Source: a virus
DNA: 24,966 nucleotides
IMG/VR virus record: IMGVR_UViG_3300027791_000124
Span: 1-24,966 of that record
Direction: 5' to 3' (one strand)
Part shown: in pieces, positions 1-7,619 of the stretch
Numbering within the stretch: the first letter of the stretch is position 1
Layout of the letters: each line of letters starts with the position of its first letter
Notes under the pieces: model-generated
Database searches by the model: none
What the model was told of the DNA's origin: nothing
The model's input: only the letters and a program-made list of their open reading frames with translations
Translations under genes and position numbers: made by a program

Positions 1-2
1 AC

Positions 3-3000
3 GATGGATTAGTAGATATTACCGCATCTGAGCATGATGATAGTGCGTATGTCATAGTAGCAGAAGGCGGAGGCTATGGTATAGCGCCCGATCCTAACAC
101 TCCACCACTTGGTCGGCCAAATCCTCCTACCAACCTGGCAGCTTCCCAGGTTCAATTAGGCGAAATAATATTGGTTTGGAATAACACAGACGCTTTTTCA
201 GAGACTACACATGAGATTGAAATATGGCGCGGTAATAGTATTAATTTCTTGGGGGCTCCTGCTCCGTTTAACGCAAATAATACTACGATAGTTGAGGCAG
301 ATCGTGCTAAGCGTATAGGTAGCTGTAGAGTAGAAGAATTTCGGGACTCTTATACAGAAAATGAAAGTACTGACCCTACTCTAAGATACTATTGGATAAG
401 ATATCAAGTAAAAACCCCTTCAAATAGAGCAGGTAGTCGCTTCATTAATGTAGCATCTGTATATGAGCCTCGAAGTAATTTAGCGGGTGTGCCAGGTCTA
501 GCTCTTGGAATGAATACAAATAGATTAGTTAGTGTTAGTGCAGGTACAACGTTATTTCAATATAATACAGCTACAAGCAGGGTTACAAACCCTGCTACCG
601 GTCAGACGACAGTAACTGCACTGCCTGTAAATATAAGCGACGAAGCCAATGTAGAGTATACCTGGGTTTTGAAGGATGCAAGTGGGACTGCCCTGTCATA
701 TCCAGGAAGTGGACAAACTGGCTCGTCAGACACTTACATATATTCACCTCCAACGGAGGCACTTCAAAATAGCGGAGGTAGGGGTCAGGCTTCTGGTACA
801 TTAGCTAATTTACCCCAAACTCTAGATGTCAGTTTCACAGATACTATAAATTCAGGGCTGTCGAATCAACAAATTTTTACTTCCAACACAGCTTCTATTA
901 GTTTTGCAGGTGTAAGAACTGTTATAAATGGAAGTATTGGTGCAGATGGGCAGACCTATACACCTACAAATGGAACCCATAACTTTGCCGCAGACGCTAC
1001 CGGGGCTATAACAGACGTAGCTAGTTTTTCTTCTTTTATTAGAGTTTTTGACGGAACTGATGTACTCGTATATAAGCCGCAATCCACCGCCACTGATGGG
1101 TTTAGTCTAGGTCCTGGTTTTGATAGTATATTGCCGGCAGCTGTAGGTGGTCAAGCTAGTGTGTTGCCCGTACTTGACCAGAGTAATGGTAAAATTACTA
1201 TTAGTGCAGCAAGTGGTAGTGGTAGCTTTCTTACCAACCCGGCTGTTAATCAAGTCTCTTTTCAGATTGACGTTTTTGATAACAGTATAGGACATGCACT
1301 TGACACCAATCCTCCTGCTATACCAACTGCTGTATTTGAATTCAACCTTACTAAATCACTAGATGCAAGTGCAGTTCGTGGGGGTAGTATCTTTACTTTC
1401 GAAACGTCTAGTACAGCTCAGATTGATGCGACAAGCGCAGCAAAATGGGCCGGGACATTAGATAACGCCGCCGCCGCGGCCGTCGCAGGTGCAGTAATAG
1501 CCGCCTCACCTGATAATACTCTACGCCAGAATGATAGAATAACTGTTACGGATAATTCCAACGAGATAGCAGGTACACGTATTTATGCTGGAACAAGTGC
1601 AGTAACTAGTGCTGCGTCTGTTCAAGCTTCTAGCTTCAGCTCTTTAGTCGTAGAAACTTTTGACGGAAGTGTAATTGTAACAGGTACACTAAGCGGCAAC
1701 AGGCTTGCTGCAAATACAGTACTGACCAACGAGTTAGTTGTCGGCAATAAAATTAAACTTGGAACTTCTTCCTCTAACCTAAGTGGTATATTTCATACTG
1801 CAGGAAAGAATTATTATGCAGATACGGATAGCGGATTCTTTTTACAGAATGTCCCCACTACAGCCGCACAAACGGCGATAGGCCTCGACGATGCTGGGAA
1901 CCAGTTTCCTGTAGGCGTCCGACTCAATCTAGGAGGCGCACAAAACTTCGTTAAATGGGATGGCTTCGGTCTGGAAGTAGCAGGAACTATAAGCCTGAGC
2001 CCTTTAAGTACTTATGAGTCTCAGACTGGTAATAATACCATTACCACTCTGCCGATAGGTAACATTGTCGGACAGTTAGATAATCTCGCTGATGACGAAA
2101 AAATTACTCCGTCAGAAGCGGTGGCCGCTTATGCTCTCTGGGAGGCCGAACTTACTAGGCATACCCAAATTATAGATGACTGGGCGAATGCCGGAACACC
2201 ATACTTCTGGGACGATTACGATGCCTACGTGGATGTTAATGGGGTCTCCCAACCTGCCTATGATCACGACGTAGATGAAGATATCAGAACTCCTGCCGGC
2301 GCCGTTATAGCGTCGAATGGGGTTAGAAAGGCTGAAGAAAAATTATACCAACTACAAGTTTATCTTGGGATAAGGGTGGGCTTTGTCTGGTATAACGGGC
2401 CAGCGACAAACACAAACAGCACACCGGGCCAACCAGGCGGCTCTACGCCAGTGAATTTGGGTACTATAGGTACAACCTATGGCCCTTTGCAGAGCTTAAC
2501 GAATACATATGATCTTAGCTACAATAGTGGTGAAATTACTGTTGGACAGGGTGCTAACCCCGTAAACGGGGCTACTTATAAAATCTCTGAGGTTGGCACT
2601 ACTAACTGGGGTCAGCTCGGATTAAGTACTTCAGCCTTCGCAGGTGCTACATTTACTGCGAATTCAACAACAGCCACAGGTACAGGTAAAGCCTTTAAAA
2701 ATACCCCGCGCAACGGCAGCGATCTTATCAATACAGTCGGCGACACTGGCCGGACTCTTTGGAATAGAATGTGGGAAGAATGTTATCAAGCAAGAAAGGG
2801 CCTTAGAAATGCGCTGGAGTATCATCGACAAAACAAAATTGATGAAAATAATGCGTTAGTATCAGACATTTCTTCGGACAATAAAATCACTCCGTCAGAA
2901 AAGCAGCAGCTAAAGCTTCTGCAGAAAGAAATTATAGATATGCATTCAACAATACAAACAAATGCCACGGAAGCGATTGGCGACATTGGAGGCATCACGT

Positions 3001-3515
3001 TCGTAGATTACTTCATAACCCTAGCGCAACAGGCCATAAATGCCGGCACGGGAGGGGCCACCGGCGTCGCGACAAATCAAGCCTTGATCGCTGGCCTGAC
3101 TATCGAAGATGATAAATCTGCTTATGATACTGCTTACAACCTTTGGAATAGGTTTACTACTTTCCCGATCGGGGTAAGCATCGCACTTGACGCTTCACAA
3201 CTAAATCTGACCACTACTTTAGGAACTCCTATCAGTAATAACACGAGCGTTAACCCTCGTTTTAACCATTCTAGAGCCTCTTGGGATGCTCTTTGGGCAA
3301 ATCTTTATGAGGCAAGAGCTCAGCTTATAAAATCGACCCAGTATCTCAATAATTTTATAACTTCTATCGCAGACGGCAGAGCCATCGCCGCTGCTAAGAC
3401 CGCAGGAACGGCGCATGTCAATTTAGTAAGCAGCGCGGAGGTTAACCAGTACGGCATGGTAGTTTTTTCAGGTAATACAAAACGCGTTAAAATTGGTGAC
3501 CTGGTCAATCTTTAA
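3..3515 (+). CDS. Tail-tip / host-specificity (J-like) protein, 3' part (5' end outside window)
   Basis: The frame is open from base 3 to the stop at 3515 (1170 codons), so the gene begins upstream. The TTG at 171 is not a credible start: the codons before it read as ordinary protein (a Pro-rich linker, then TNLAASQVQLGEIILVW) and there is no ribosome binding site. The N-terminal visible part looks like a fibronectin-III/Ig-like beta domain, followed by several Ser/Thr/Gly-rich beta regions. A segment near 1690-1980 (LSGNRLAANTVLTNELVVG, then a GIFHTAGKNYYADTDSGFF-type beta strand) resembles the C-terminal part of phage lambda gpJ-type proteins. The last third is helical and duplicated (KITPSE motif at 2100 and 2883, LW motif at 2757 and 3291). 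It lies immediately upstream of fibre genes on the same strand. The likely role is the tail-tip protein that contacts the receptor or anchors the fibres. The family assignment rests on domain style and position, not on a catalytic motif. Confidence 0.7.
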   Translation, partial: DGLVDITASEHDDSAYVIVAEGGGYGIAPDPNTPPLGRPNPPTNLAASQVQLGEIILVWNNTDAFSETTHEIEIWRGNSINFLGAPAPFNANNTTIVEADRAKRIGSCRVEEFRDSYTENESTDPTLRYYWIRYQVKTPSNRAGSRFINVASVYEPRSNLAGVPGLALGMNTNRLVSVSAGTTLFQYNTATSRVTNPATGQTTVTALPVNISDEANVEYTWVLKDASGTALSYPGSGQTGSSDTYIYSPPTEALQNSGGRGQASGTLANLPQTLDVSFTDTINSGLSNQQIFTSNTASISFAGVRTVINGSIGADGQTYTPTNGTHNFAADATGAITDVASFSSFIRVFDGTDVLVYKPQSTATDGFSLGPGFDSILPAAVGGQASVLPVLDQSNGKITISAASGSGSFLTNPAVNQVSFQIDVFDNSIGHALDTNPPAIPTAVFEFNLTKSLDASAVRGGSIFTFETSSTAQIDATSAAKWAGTLDNAAAAAVAGAVIAASPDNTLRQNDRITVTDNSNEIAGTRIYAGTSAVTSAASVQASSFSSLVVETFDGSVIVTGTLSGNRLAANTVLTNELVVGNKIKLGTSSSNLSGIFHTAGKNYYADTDSGFFLQNVPTTAAQTAIGLDDAGNQFPVGVRLNLGGAQNFVKWDGFGLEVAGTISLSPLSTYESQTGNNTITTLPIGNIVGQLDNLADDEKITPSEAVAAYALWEAELTRHTQIIDDWANAGTPYFWDDYDAYVDVNGVSQPAYDHDVDEDIRTPAGAVIASNGVRKAEEKLYQLQVYLGIRVGFVWYNGPATNTNSTPGQPGGSTPVNLGTIGTTYGPLQSLTNTYDLSYNSGEITVGQGANPVNGATYKISEVGTTNWGQLGLSTSAFAGATFTANSTTATGTGKAFKNTPRNGSDLINTVGDTGRTLWNRMWEECYQARKGLRNALEYHRQNKIDENNALVSDISSDNKITPSEKQQLKLLQKEIIDMHSTIQTNATEAIGDIGGITFVDYFITLAQQAINAGTGGATGVATNQALIAGLTIEDDKSAYDTAYNLWNRFTTFPIGVSIALDASQLNLTTTLGTPISNNTSVNPRFNHSRASWDALWANLYEARAQLIKSTQYLNNFITSIADGRAIAAAKTAGTAHVNLVSSAEVNQYGMVVFSGNTKRVKIGDLVNL
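2076..3370 (+). repeat. Duplicated helical module inside the tail-tip gene
   Basis: Two copies of a mostly helical segment occur in the same frame. Copy 1 begins DDEKITPSEA (codons from 2091) and ends in LWNRMWEECYQARKGLRNAL (LW at 2757). Copy 2 begins SDNKITPSEK (KITPSE at 2883) and ends in LWANLYEARAQLIKSTQYL (LW at 3291). The DNA stays similar at the motif (ATTACTCCGTCAGAA versus ATCACTCCGTCAGAA). The KITPSE-to-LW distance is 657 bp in copy 1 and 408 bp in copy 2. The extra 249 bp corresponds to a beta module and linker placed only in copy 1. Confidence 0.7.
2547..2699 (+). repeat. Beta module (YKI-GTTNW-FTAN type), copy 1
   Basis: The encoded segment has the pattern NGATYKISEVGTTNW, then G-x-TFTAN, then a Thr/Gly-rich tail (TTATGTGKAF). 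A segment of the same pattern lies at about 6332-6502 in the tail fibre gene. Similar modules are, from memory, common in structural proteins of marine phages. It sits in the first copy of the helical duplication and is missing from the second, as expected for a modular insertion. Confidence 0.6.
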
Positions 3516-3538
3516 CGTAACCATGAAAAAAATAAATC

Positions 3539-3567
3539 TTGACAAGCTATCTGAATTTAGCTATAAT
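3539..3567 (+). promoter_or_regulatory. Consensus sigma70 promoter for the fibre operon
   Basis: TTGACA (3539-3544), a 17-bp spacer, then TATAAT (3562-3567): both hexamers are perfect. Transcription should start near 3574, leaving a leader of about 14 nt before the ATG at 3588. GGAG lies 8 nt before that ATG. The spacer holds a short inverted repeat, AGCTA/TAGCT, at 3545-3549 and 3558-3562. It is the only strong promoter seen on the + strand, in a 72-bp gap between the tail-tip gene and the next gene. Confidence 0.85.
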
Positions 3568-3587
3568 TCTGAAATGGAGAAAATCAA

Positions 3588-3926
3588 ATGAGTGCAGCCC
3601 GCTATAACTTAGTTATCGACCAAGGTTCCGACTTTGCTGTCGATTTTACAATATCCGAAGATGGAGCCGTCAAGAACTTGACAGGTTTCTCAGCGCGCGC
3701 TCAGATGAGGTCTACAAAGCTTTCATCAAGTATTGCTGCTACTTTTACCTGTACCATAGCGACTCCTAGTTCTGGAGTAATACGAATGGCATTACCTAAT
3801 GCAACTAGTTCAGCTTTGACTTCAGGCAGATTCTACTACGATTTAGAAATTTTTACAACAGGAGATACTGCGGTAAATCGACTTTTGCAAGGTGACGTTG
3901 ACGTGACTCAAGAGGTAACTCGCTAA
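3588..3926 (+). CDS. Small beta-rich virion protein between tail-tip and fibre genes
   Basis: A 112-aa protein with no signal peptide or membrane segment. Its pattern is an N-terminal DQGSDFAVDFTI strand, then NLTGFSARAQMR, a central strand region, GRFYYDLEIF, and an ending GDVDVTQEVTR. This architecture recalls small Ig-like or baseplate-upper-protein-like proteins encoded next to phage fibre genes, where an adaptor role is plausible. The start is ATG with GGAG 8 nt upstream and a consensus promoter just before. Its stop overlaps the ATG of the fibre gene (TAATG), so the two are probably translationally coupled. The function is inferred from position and fold style only. Confidence 0.75.
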   Translation: MSAARYNLVIDQGSDFAVDFTISEDGAVKNLTGFSARAQMRSTKLSSSIAATFTCTIATPSSGVIRMALPNATSSALTSGRFYYDLEIFTTGDTAVNRLLQGDVDVTQEVTR

Positions 3927-6900
3927 TGGCTATTTCTATACTAGCTACACCTATAATTAATGGAATTGCTGTAACAGCTAGCTCCACTACTATAACTACC
4001 TCTTCTTCTTATTTGTTTGTTGCCCTTCCTGCAAGTGCATCACAGCTAGGTGTAGTCCCTGCGGGTACTCTAACATCGACAAATGTGCAAGCAGCTCTAG
4101 AAGAACTTGATGGTGACTTCTTAACGACTGCCGAAGTCAATACTTTGGCTGACAATCGTATTGCAGCTGCCTCTGTTTTTGATATGTCCGATGTAGCGTC
4201 TGGTACTTTAGTCAGTGGACTCAATGCTGACAAATTAGATGGGCAGGAAGGTACTTACTATGCAACATCGTCAGCTCTTACTGCAACTACTACTACAGCC
4301 GATGCAGCTTTACCTAGAACTGGGGGAGCCTTAGAGGGTGCTGTAACTACCAATTCAACTTTTGATGGCGTAGATATTGCTGTTCGTGATGGTGTATTGA
4401 CTACAACTACTACTACAGCCAATGCAGCTTTACCTAGAACTGGAGGAAACTTAACGGGTGCTGTAACTGTTGACGCGGGTGTAACTATTGATGGTGTAGA
4501 TATCTCTACTCGTGATGGTGTATTGACTACAACAACTACTACAGCCAATGCAGCTTTACCTACAATTGGAGGACACTTAACGGGTCCTTTAACTACTGAC
4601 TCGACTATTGATGGTGTAGATATTGCTCTACTAGTTGGGTATGCCCAGGCCGCAGTTACCCTTGCTGTTGCAGCCTTACCCAAAACTGGGGGAGCCTTAG
4701 AGGGTGCTGTAACTACTAACTCAACTTTTGATGGTGTAGATATTGCTGTTCGTGACGGTGTATTGACTAATACTACTACTACAGCGAATACAGCTCACGG
4801 ATGGGGTGATCATAGTACATATAGTTACGCTACAGAGACTTATGTTGGGACAGCTGTATCTAATCTTGTTGATTCATCTCCAGCAACCCTAAACACGCTC
4901 AACGAGTTAGCCGCTGCTTTAGGTGATGACCCTAACTTTGCTACTACAGTCGCAACAAGTATAGGTACTAAACTCAATTCATCCGCTGTAAGTGCCTACG
5001 GGCTGGATTTGATTGACGATGCTAATGCTGCGGCTGCCAGAACTACATTAGAGCTGGGCACAGCAGCAACCACTGCGTCTAGTGATTATGCAACATCCAG
5101 CCAAGTTTTGACCAACGTGCCGACTAATGCTTTGTTCACGGATAACAATACCGAATATTCGGTAGGTGATGGTGGACTAACTCAAAAGAATTTTACTACG
5201 ACTTTAAACACAAAGTTAACTGGTATAGAAGAACTCGCAGATGTTACCGACACTGTTAATGTTGTAGCGGCACTTACTGCGGGAACCAATGTAGCTATAG
5301 CTGCTAATGGAACCATTAGTTCTACTGATACTAATACTGTTTATTCAGTAGGCGATGGTGGACTAACTCAAAAGAATTTTACTACGACTTTAAACACAAA
5401 GTTAACTGGTATAGAAGAACTCGCAGATGTTACCGACACTGTTAATGTTGTAGCGGCACTTACTGCGGGAACCAATGTAGCTATAGCTGCTAATGGAACC
5501 ATTAGTTCTACTGATTTTCTTGGCTCAGCTAATTCATTTACGGGTTTAAATACTTTTACAGGTGGACTAAAGTCTGAAGGTGCTGGAACTGATTCTGTAA
5601 GACTCGGCCTGGACGCAGGGTCGTCACTTCAGGAGCAGAGTGCAATAGCAGTTGGAAAAGAGGCTGGAAAAACAAGACAAGGCGTCTCATCTGTTGCTAT
5701 CGGGGCATCCGCGGGCGAGGCCGACCAAGACGAAAAAGCAGTAGCAATAGGAGTACAGGCTGGAAAGTCAAGCCAAGGACTGCATTCTATTGCGATTGGC
5801 AATAGCGCTGGAAAAACAGGACAAGGCGACAATGGAATTATAATATCTGCAACTGGGTCTGAACTCAATGATGAGACCGATGGGCATATACACATTGCAA
5901 GTGATGTAGCCTCCTTAGATTATACAGTAGCAGCAGGCTGGTCTATGGATGCTCCCTTAGGTGGAGTGGTAATTAGTACTAGTGAAAATACTGCTGGAGA
6001 ATTTATAAAACTCGGGGCTATGGATACTTACAATGGTTACATGCGCCACCCTATACGTGTGGTATCTGGAGGGGGTGCCAACAACACGGCTGGCGCCGTA
6101 GGACCTGTTGCAGAGTTATGGGGGGGCAATAATAACGCATCATATAAAAGATTAACAACTAGTCTCTATGGAGTTGATATTCAAGGTAAACTTATAGTTG
6201 ACCCGACCGCGGTATCCTCGTTACTCTCCGTGAATGGTTATGTTTCATTTGATCAAACAAGCCTATTTGCTTGCGAAAAATTTCCAGCAGCTTCAGTTTC
6301 TATTGGAACTCCGGTGGGGTCAGGCTTCACGCAGTCTGTCTTTGATACTGTAGAAGGTGTTAGTTATATAATCACTGTGCTTGGTGATACTAACTGGTCT
6401 GCTTTGTACGATGCCTCGACCACGCCAGTGGTAGGTCTTGAGTTTACTGCAAACGCCACTGCTGCTACAAGTACAACCGGAAACGCCGGAACCGCCAGAA
6501 GAGAAAACGGCGCCATTGGCATACAAAGCTATACATCCAGTACCGGTGTGTCCTGTGGTTCTCTTGCAATAAGACAGGATTTAGCACCTGCGTTTGTAGT
6601 CGGCTCGGATGTAAGGCTAAAAGAAAATATAGTAACTGTAGACCCTGCCGAGTCTATGGCTCTAATTGAAGCTGTACGTGTTGTTGATTTCGATAAGTAT
6701 GAGCATATTTGGAATCGTGAAACTACGGCTCCTATAGCTACAAATGTTCGTGGCGTTATAGCCCAAGAAATAAGAGACCCTTTTCCTGGTTCTGTAATAC
6801 AAATGGCTCCTGACGATCCTACAGGTTTGTTGTCTGTGACTCATAGTAATCATCAGTGGGATTTATTAAATGCTGTAAAGTTTTTAAAAGCAGAGGTAGA

Positions 6901-6961
6901 TGCACTAAAGGCAGAAACAGTTTTATTAAGAGCTGAAGTGACAGCTTTGTCGGGTGATTAA
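3926..6961 (+). CDS. Repeat-rich tail fibre with C-terminal S74 self-cleaving chaperone domain
   Basis: A 1011-aa fibre. From the N-terminus: a short head, four roughly 40-residue modules (AALPRTGGALEGAV / FDGVDIAVRDGVLT), the segment LVDSSPATLNTLNELAAALG, two nearly identical 62-residue modules (YSVGDGGLTQKNFTTTLNTK), a trimeric YadA-head-like region (repeats such as VAIGASAGEA and IAIGNSAGKT), beta regions, and a C-terminal Peptidase_S74 intramolecular chaperone. The chaperone shows the hallmark SDVRLKENI with Ser894 and Lys899, a five-residue spacing that matches the cleavage dyad known from endosialidase-type chaperones. The domain ends in a predicted coiled coil (LKAEVDALKAETVLLRAEV). 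Cleavage before Ser894 would release about 118 residues after trimerisation. The first 893 residues would form the mature trimeric fibre, likely the receptor-binding fibre. Its place beside the flap-endonuclease end of the replication block resembles the T5 L-shaped fibre locus. Confidence 0.9.
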   Translation: MAISILATPIINGIAVTASSTTITTSSSYLFVALPASASQLGVVPAGTLTSTNVQAALEELDGDFLTTAEVNTLADNRIAAASVFDMSDVASGTLVSGLNADKLDGQEGTYYATSSALTATTTTADAALPRTGGALEGAVTTNSTFDGVDIAVRDGVLTTTTTTANAALPRTGGNLTGAVTVDAGVTIDGVDISTRDGVLTTTTTTANAALPTIGGHLTGPLTTDSTIDGVDIALLVGYAQAAVTLAVAALPKTGGALEGAVTTNSTFDGVDIAVRDGVLTNTTTTANTAHGWGDHSTYSYATETYVGTAVSNLVDSSPATLNTLNELAAALGDDPNFATTVATSIGTKLNSSAVSAYGLDLIDDANAAAARTTLELGTAATTASSDYATSSQVLTNVPTNALFTDNNTEYSVGDGGLTQKNFTTTLNTKLTGIEELADVTDTVNVVAALTAGTNVAIAANGTISSTDTNTVYSVGDGGLTQKNFTTTLNTKLTGIEELADVTDTVNVVAALTAGTNVAIAANGTISSTDFLGSANSFTGLNTFTGGLKSEGAGTDSVRLGLDAGSSLQEQSAIAVGKEAGKTRQGVSSVAIGASAGEADQDEKAVAIGVQAGKSSQGLHSIAIGNSAGKTGQGDNGIIISATGSELNDETDGHIHIASDVASLDYTVAAGWSMDAPLGGVVISTSENTAGEFIKLGAMDTYNGYMRHPIRVVSGGGANNTAGAVGPVAELWGGNNNASYKRLTTSLYGVDIQGKLIVDPTAVSSLLSVNGYVSFDQTSLFACEKFPAASVSIGTPVGSGFTQSVFDTVEGVSYIITVLGDTNWSALYDASTTPVVGLEFTANATAATSTTGNAGTARRENGAIGIQSYTSSTGVSCGSLAIRQDLAPAFVVGSDVRLKENIVTVDPAESMALIEAVRVVDFDKYEHIWNRETTAPIATNVRGVIAQEIRDPFPGSVIQMAPDDPTGLLSVTHSNHQWDLLNAVKFLKAEVDALKAETVLLRAEVTALSGD
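4285..4797 (+). repeat. Four tandem ~120-bp modules in the fibre gene
   Basis: The anchor TTTACC/CTTACC recurs at 4309, 4429, 4555 and 4675, giving periods of 120, 126 and 120 bp (40, 42 and 40 codons). Each unit encodes ALP-x-x-GG-x-L-x-G followed by DGVDI. Units 1 and 4 are closest to each other (both encode GGALEGAVTTNSTFDGVDIA). They look like stacked shaft repeats of a trimeric fibre. Confidence 0.85.
5141..5512 (+). repeat. Tandem 186-bp duplication with a 162-bp perfectly identical core
   Basis: Unit 1 starts at 5141 (GATAACAATACC) and unit 2 at 5327 (GATACTAATACT). From 5168-5329 and 5354-5515 the two copies read the same base for base, including third codon positions. Only the first ~27 bp of each unit differ. 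The period is 62 codons, so the frame is kept. Confidence 0.92.
5642..5848 (+). repeat. YadA-head-like repeats in the fibre
   Basis: Four to five repeats of about 16-18 residues with the pattern [AV]AIG-x-x-AG (AIAVGKEAGK, VAIGASAGEA, VAIGVQAGKS, IAIGNSAGKT). The pattern is that of the left-handed beta-roll of trimeric autotransporter adhesin heads, also used in some phage fibres. Confidence 0.75.
6332..6502 (+). repeat. Beta module (YII-GDTNW-FTAN type), copy 2
   Basis: The encoded segment runs VEGVSYIITVLGDTNWSAL, then G-LEFTAN and a Thr/Ala/Gly-rich tail, matching the pattern of the module at 2547-2699 in the tail-tip gene. It sits between the beta region and the S74 domain of the fibre. 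Confidence 0.55.
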
Positions 6962-7346
6962 AAGATCAAACCAAAAACTTTTACAACAGCACGGGACTAG
7001 AGTTAAGGCATGGGTTGAAGATATTGTATCTAAAGACTCCATTGTGGATTTAAACCAACTAATTGCCTCTATAGATAACGGTCATCATGAACTCTATTTT
7101 TGCTATACAGAACAAGAGCGTTTAATTGGAATTGTTACTATAGTTCAAATTGGTGACGTAATGCATTTAGATGGTGCGGCTGGAGATGTTCTAGGAGAGT
7201 GGGGTATACTAGATAAATCTTTTGTAGAGTTGTGTAAGCAAAAAAATTGTACCAGTTATGAGTTTCGAGGTAGAAAAGGTTTTTTAAAAGTTTTTAAAAA
7301 GTTTGGTATGAAAGAAAAATATACTGTTATGTCCAGAACCATATAA
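6954..7346 (+). CDS. Fibre-associated small protein, GNAT-like
   Basis: A 130-aa soluble protein. The start is a GTG at 6954 that lies inside the end of the fibre gene (GTGATTAA, 8-nt overlap). No good Shine-Dalgarno sequence is present, so translation probably depends on coupling to the fibre. The middle (CYTEQERLIGIVTIVQIGD) and the end (YEFRGRKGFLKVFKKFGMKEKYTVMSRTI-type ending) resemble small GNAT-fold phage proteins often encoded near fibre or internal virion genes. I cannot point to a confirmed acetyl-CoA motif. It occupies the place that a fibre assembly protein holds in T5 (next to ltf), which is an alternative role. It is the last gene before the convergent terminator. Confidence 0.6.
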   Translation: MIKRSNQKLLQQHGTRVKAWVEDIVSKDSIVDLNQLIASIDNGHHELYFCYTEQERLIGIVTIVQIGDVMHLDGAAGDVLGEWGILDKSFVELCKQKNCTSYEFRGRKGFLKVFKKFGMKEKYTVMSRTI

Positions 7347-7348
7347 AA

Positions 7349-7374
7349 AAAAAGAGCCCGCAAAGGCTCTTTTT
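7349..7374. terminator. Bidirectional intrinsic terminator between virion and replication blocks
   Basis: Perfect 10-bp stem AAAAAGAGCC / GGCTCTTTTT with loop CGCAAA (7359-7364). The T tract works on the + strand (TTTTT at 7370-7374), and the A run at 7343-7353 gives a T tract on the - strand. It sits between the stop of the + strand gene at 7346 and the stop of the - strand gene at 7392. Confidence 0.9.
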
Positions 7375-7391
7375 AATACGTCAAAATACTA

Positions 7392-7610
7392 CTATTCAGT
7401 AGTATCTGTAACTTTCTCCATTTCCTCAGCAAGAGCAGCAGTATAACCCCTGCCCATCATTGTGTACCTTTGAGTTTCTAAAGCCGATTTGTCTGTTAAA
7501 ACTCTAATTTCTTCAATTTGCCTTATACAATGCTGCACAATTTCAGATAGCTCATCAAAAACGTACTCTTTGTCGTCAATAGTTACTGTATTTTTTTCTT
7601 TTTCTTCCAT
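7392..7610 (-). CDS. Small phage protein of unknown function
   Basis: A 72-aa acidic protein that begins MEEKEKNTVTIDDKEYVFDEL and ends in Glu/Thr-rich sequence. The opening (TVTI-D-x-KEY-x-x-DEL) is like that of widespread small phage proteins with a short beta hairpin followed by helices; I suspect the DUF6447 type but am not sure. The ATG has AGGA 6 nt upstream. It lies 9 nt after the RNR gene and is the last gene of the - strand block, so it is probably cotranscribed with RNR. No catalytic motif is visible. Confidence 0.7.
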   Translation of the reverse strand: MEEKEKNTVTIDDKEYVFDELSEIVQHCIRQIEEIRVLTDKSALETQRYTMMGRGYTAALAEEMEKVTDTTE

Positions 7611-7619
7611 TATCTTTCC

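Noticed and set aside
171-173. TTG at 171 as the start of the tail-tip gene
   Set aside because: The frame is open to the left edge with protein-like sequence and there is no ribosome site; it is an internal Leu codon.
4258-4683. 141-codon open frame on the - strand inside the fibre gene
   Set aside because: It is antisense to the 120-bp repeats, so its Val/Ala-rich repeats are a mirror of the real gene. It has no neighbours on that strand.
4285-5515. Regular repeats considered as a CRISPR array or phage repeat locus
   Set aside because: Units are in frame, code for a fibre shaft, are 120-186 bp long and have no unique spacers between short repeats.
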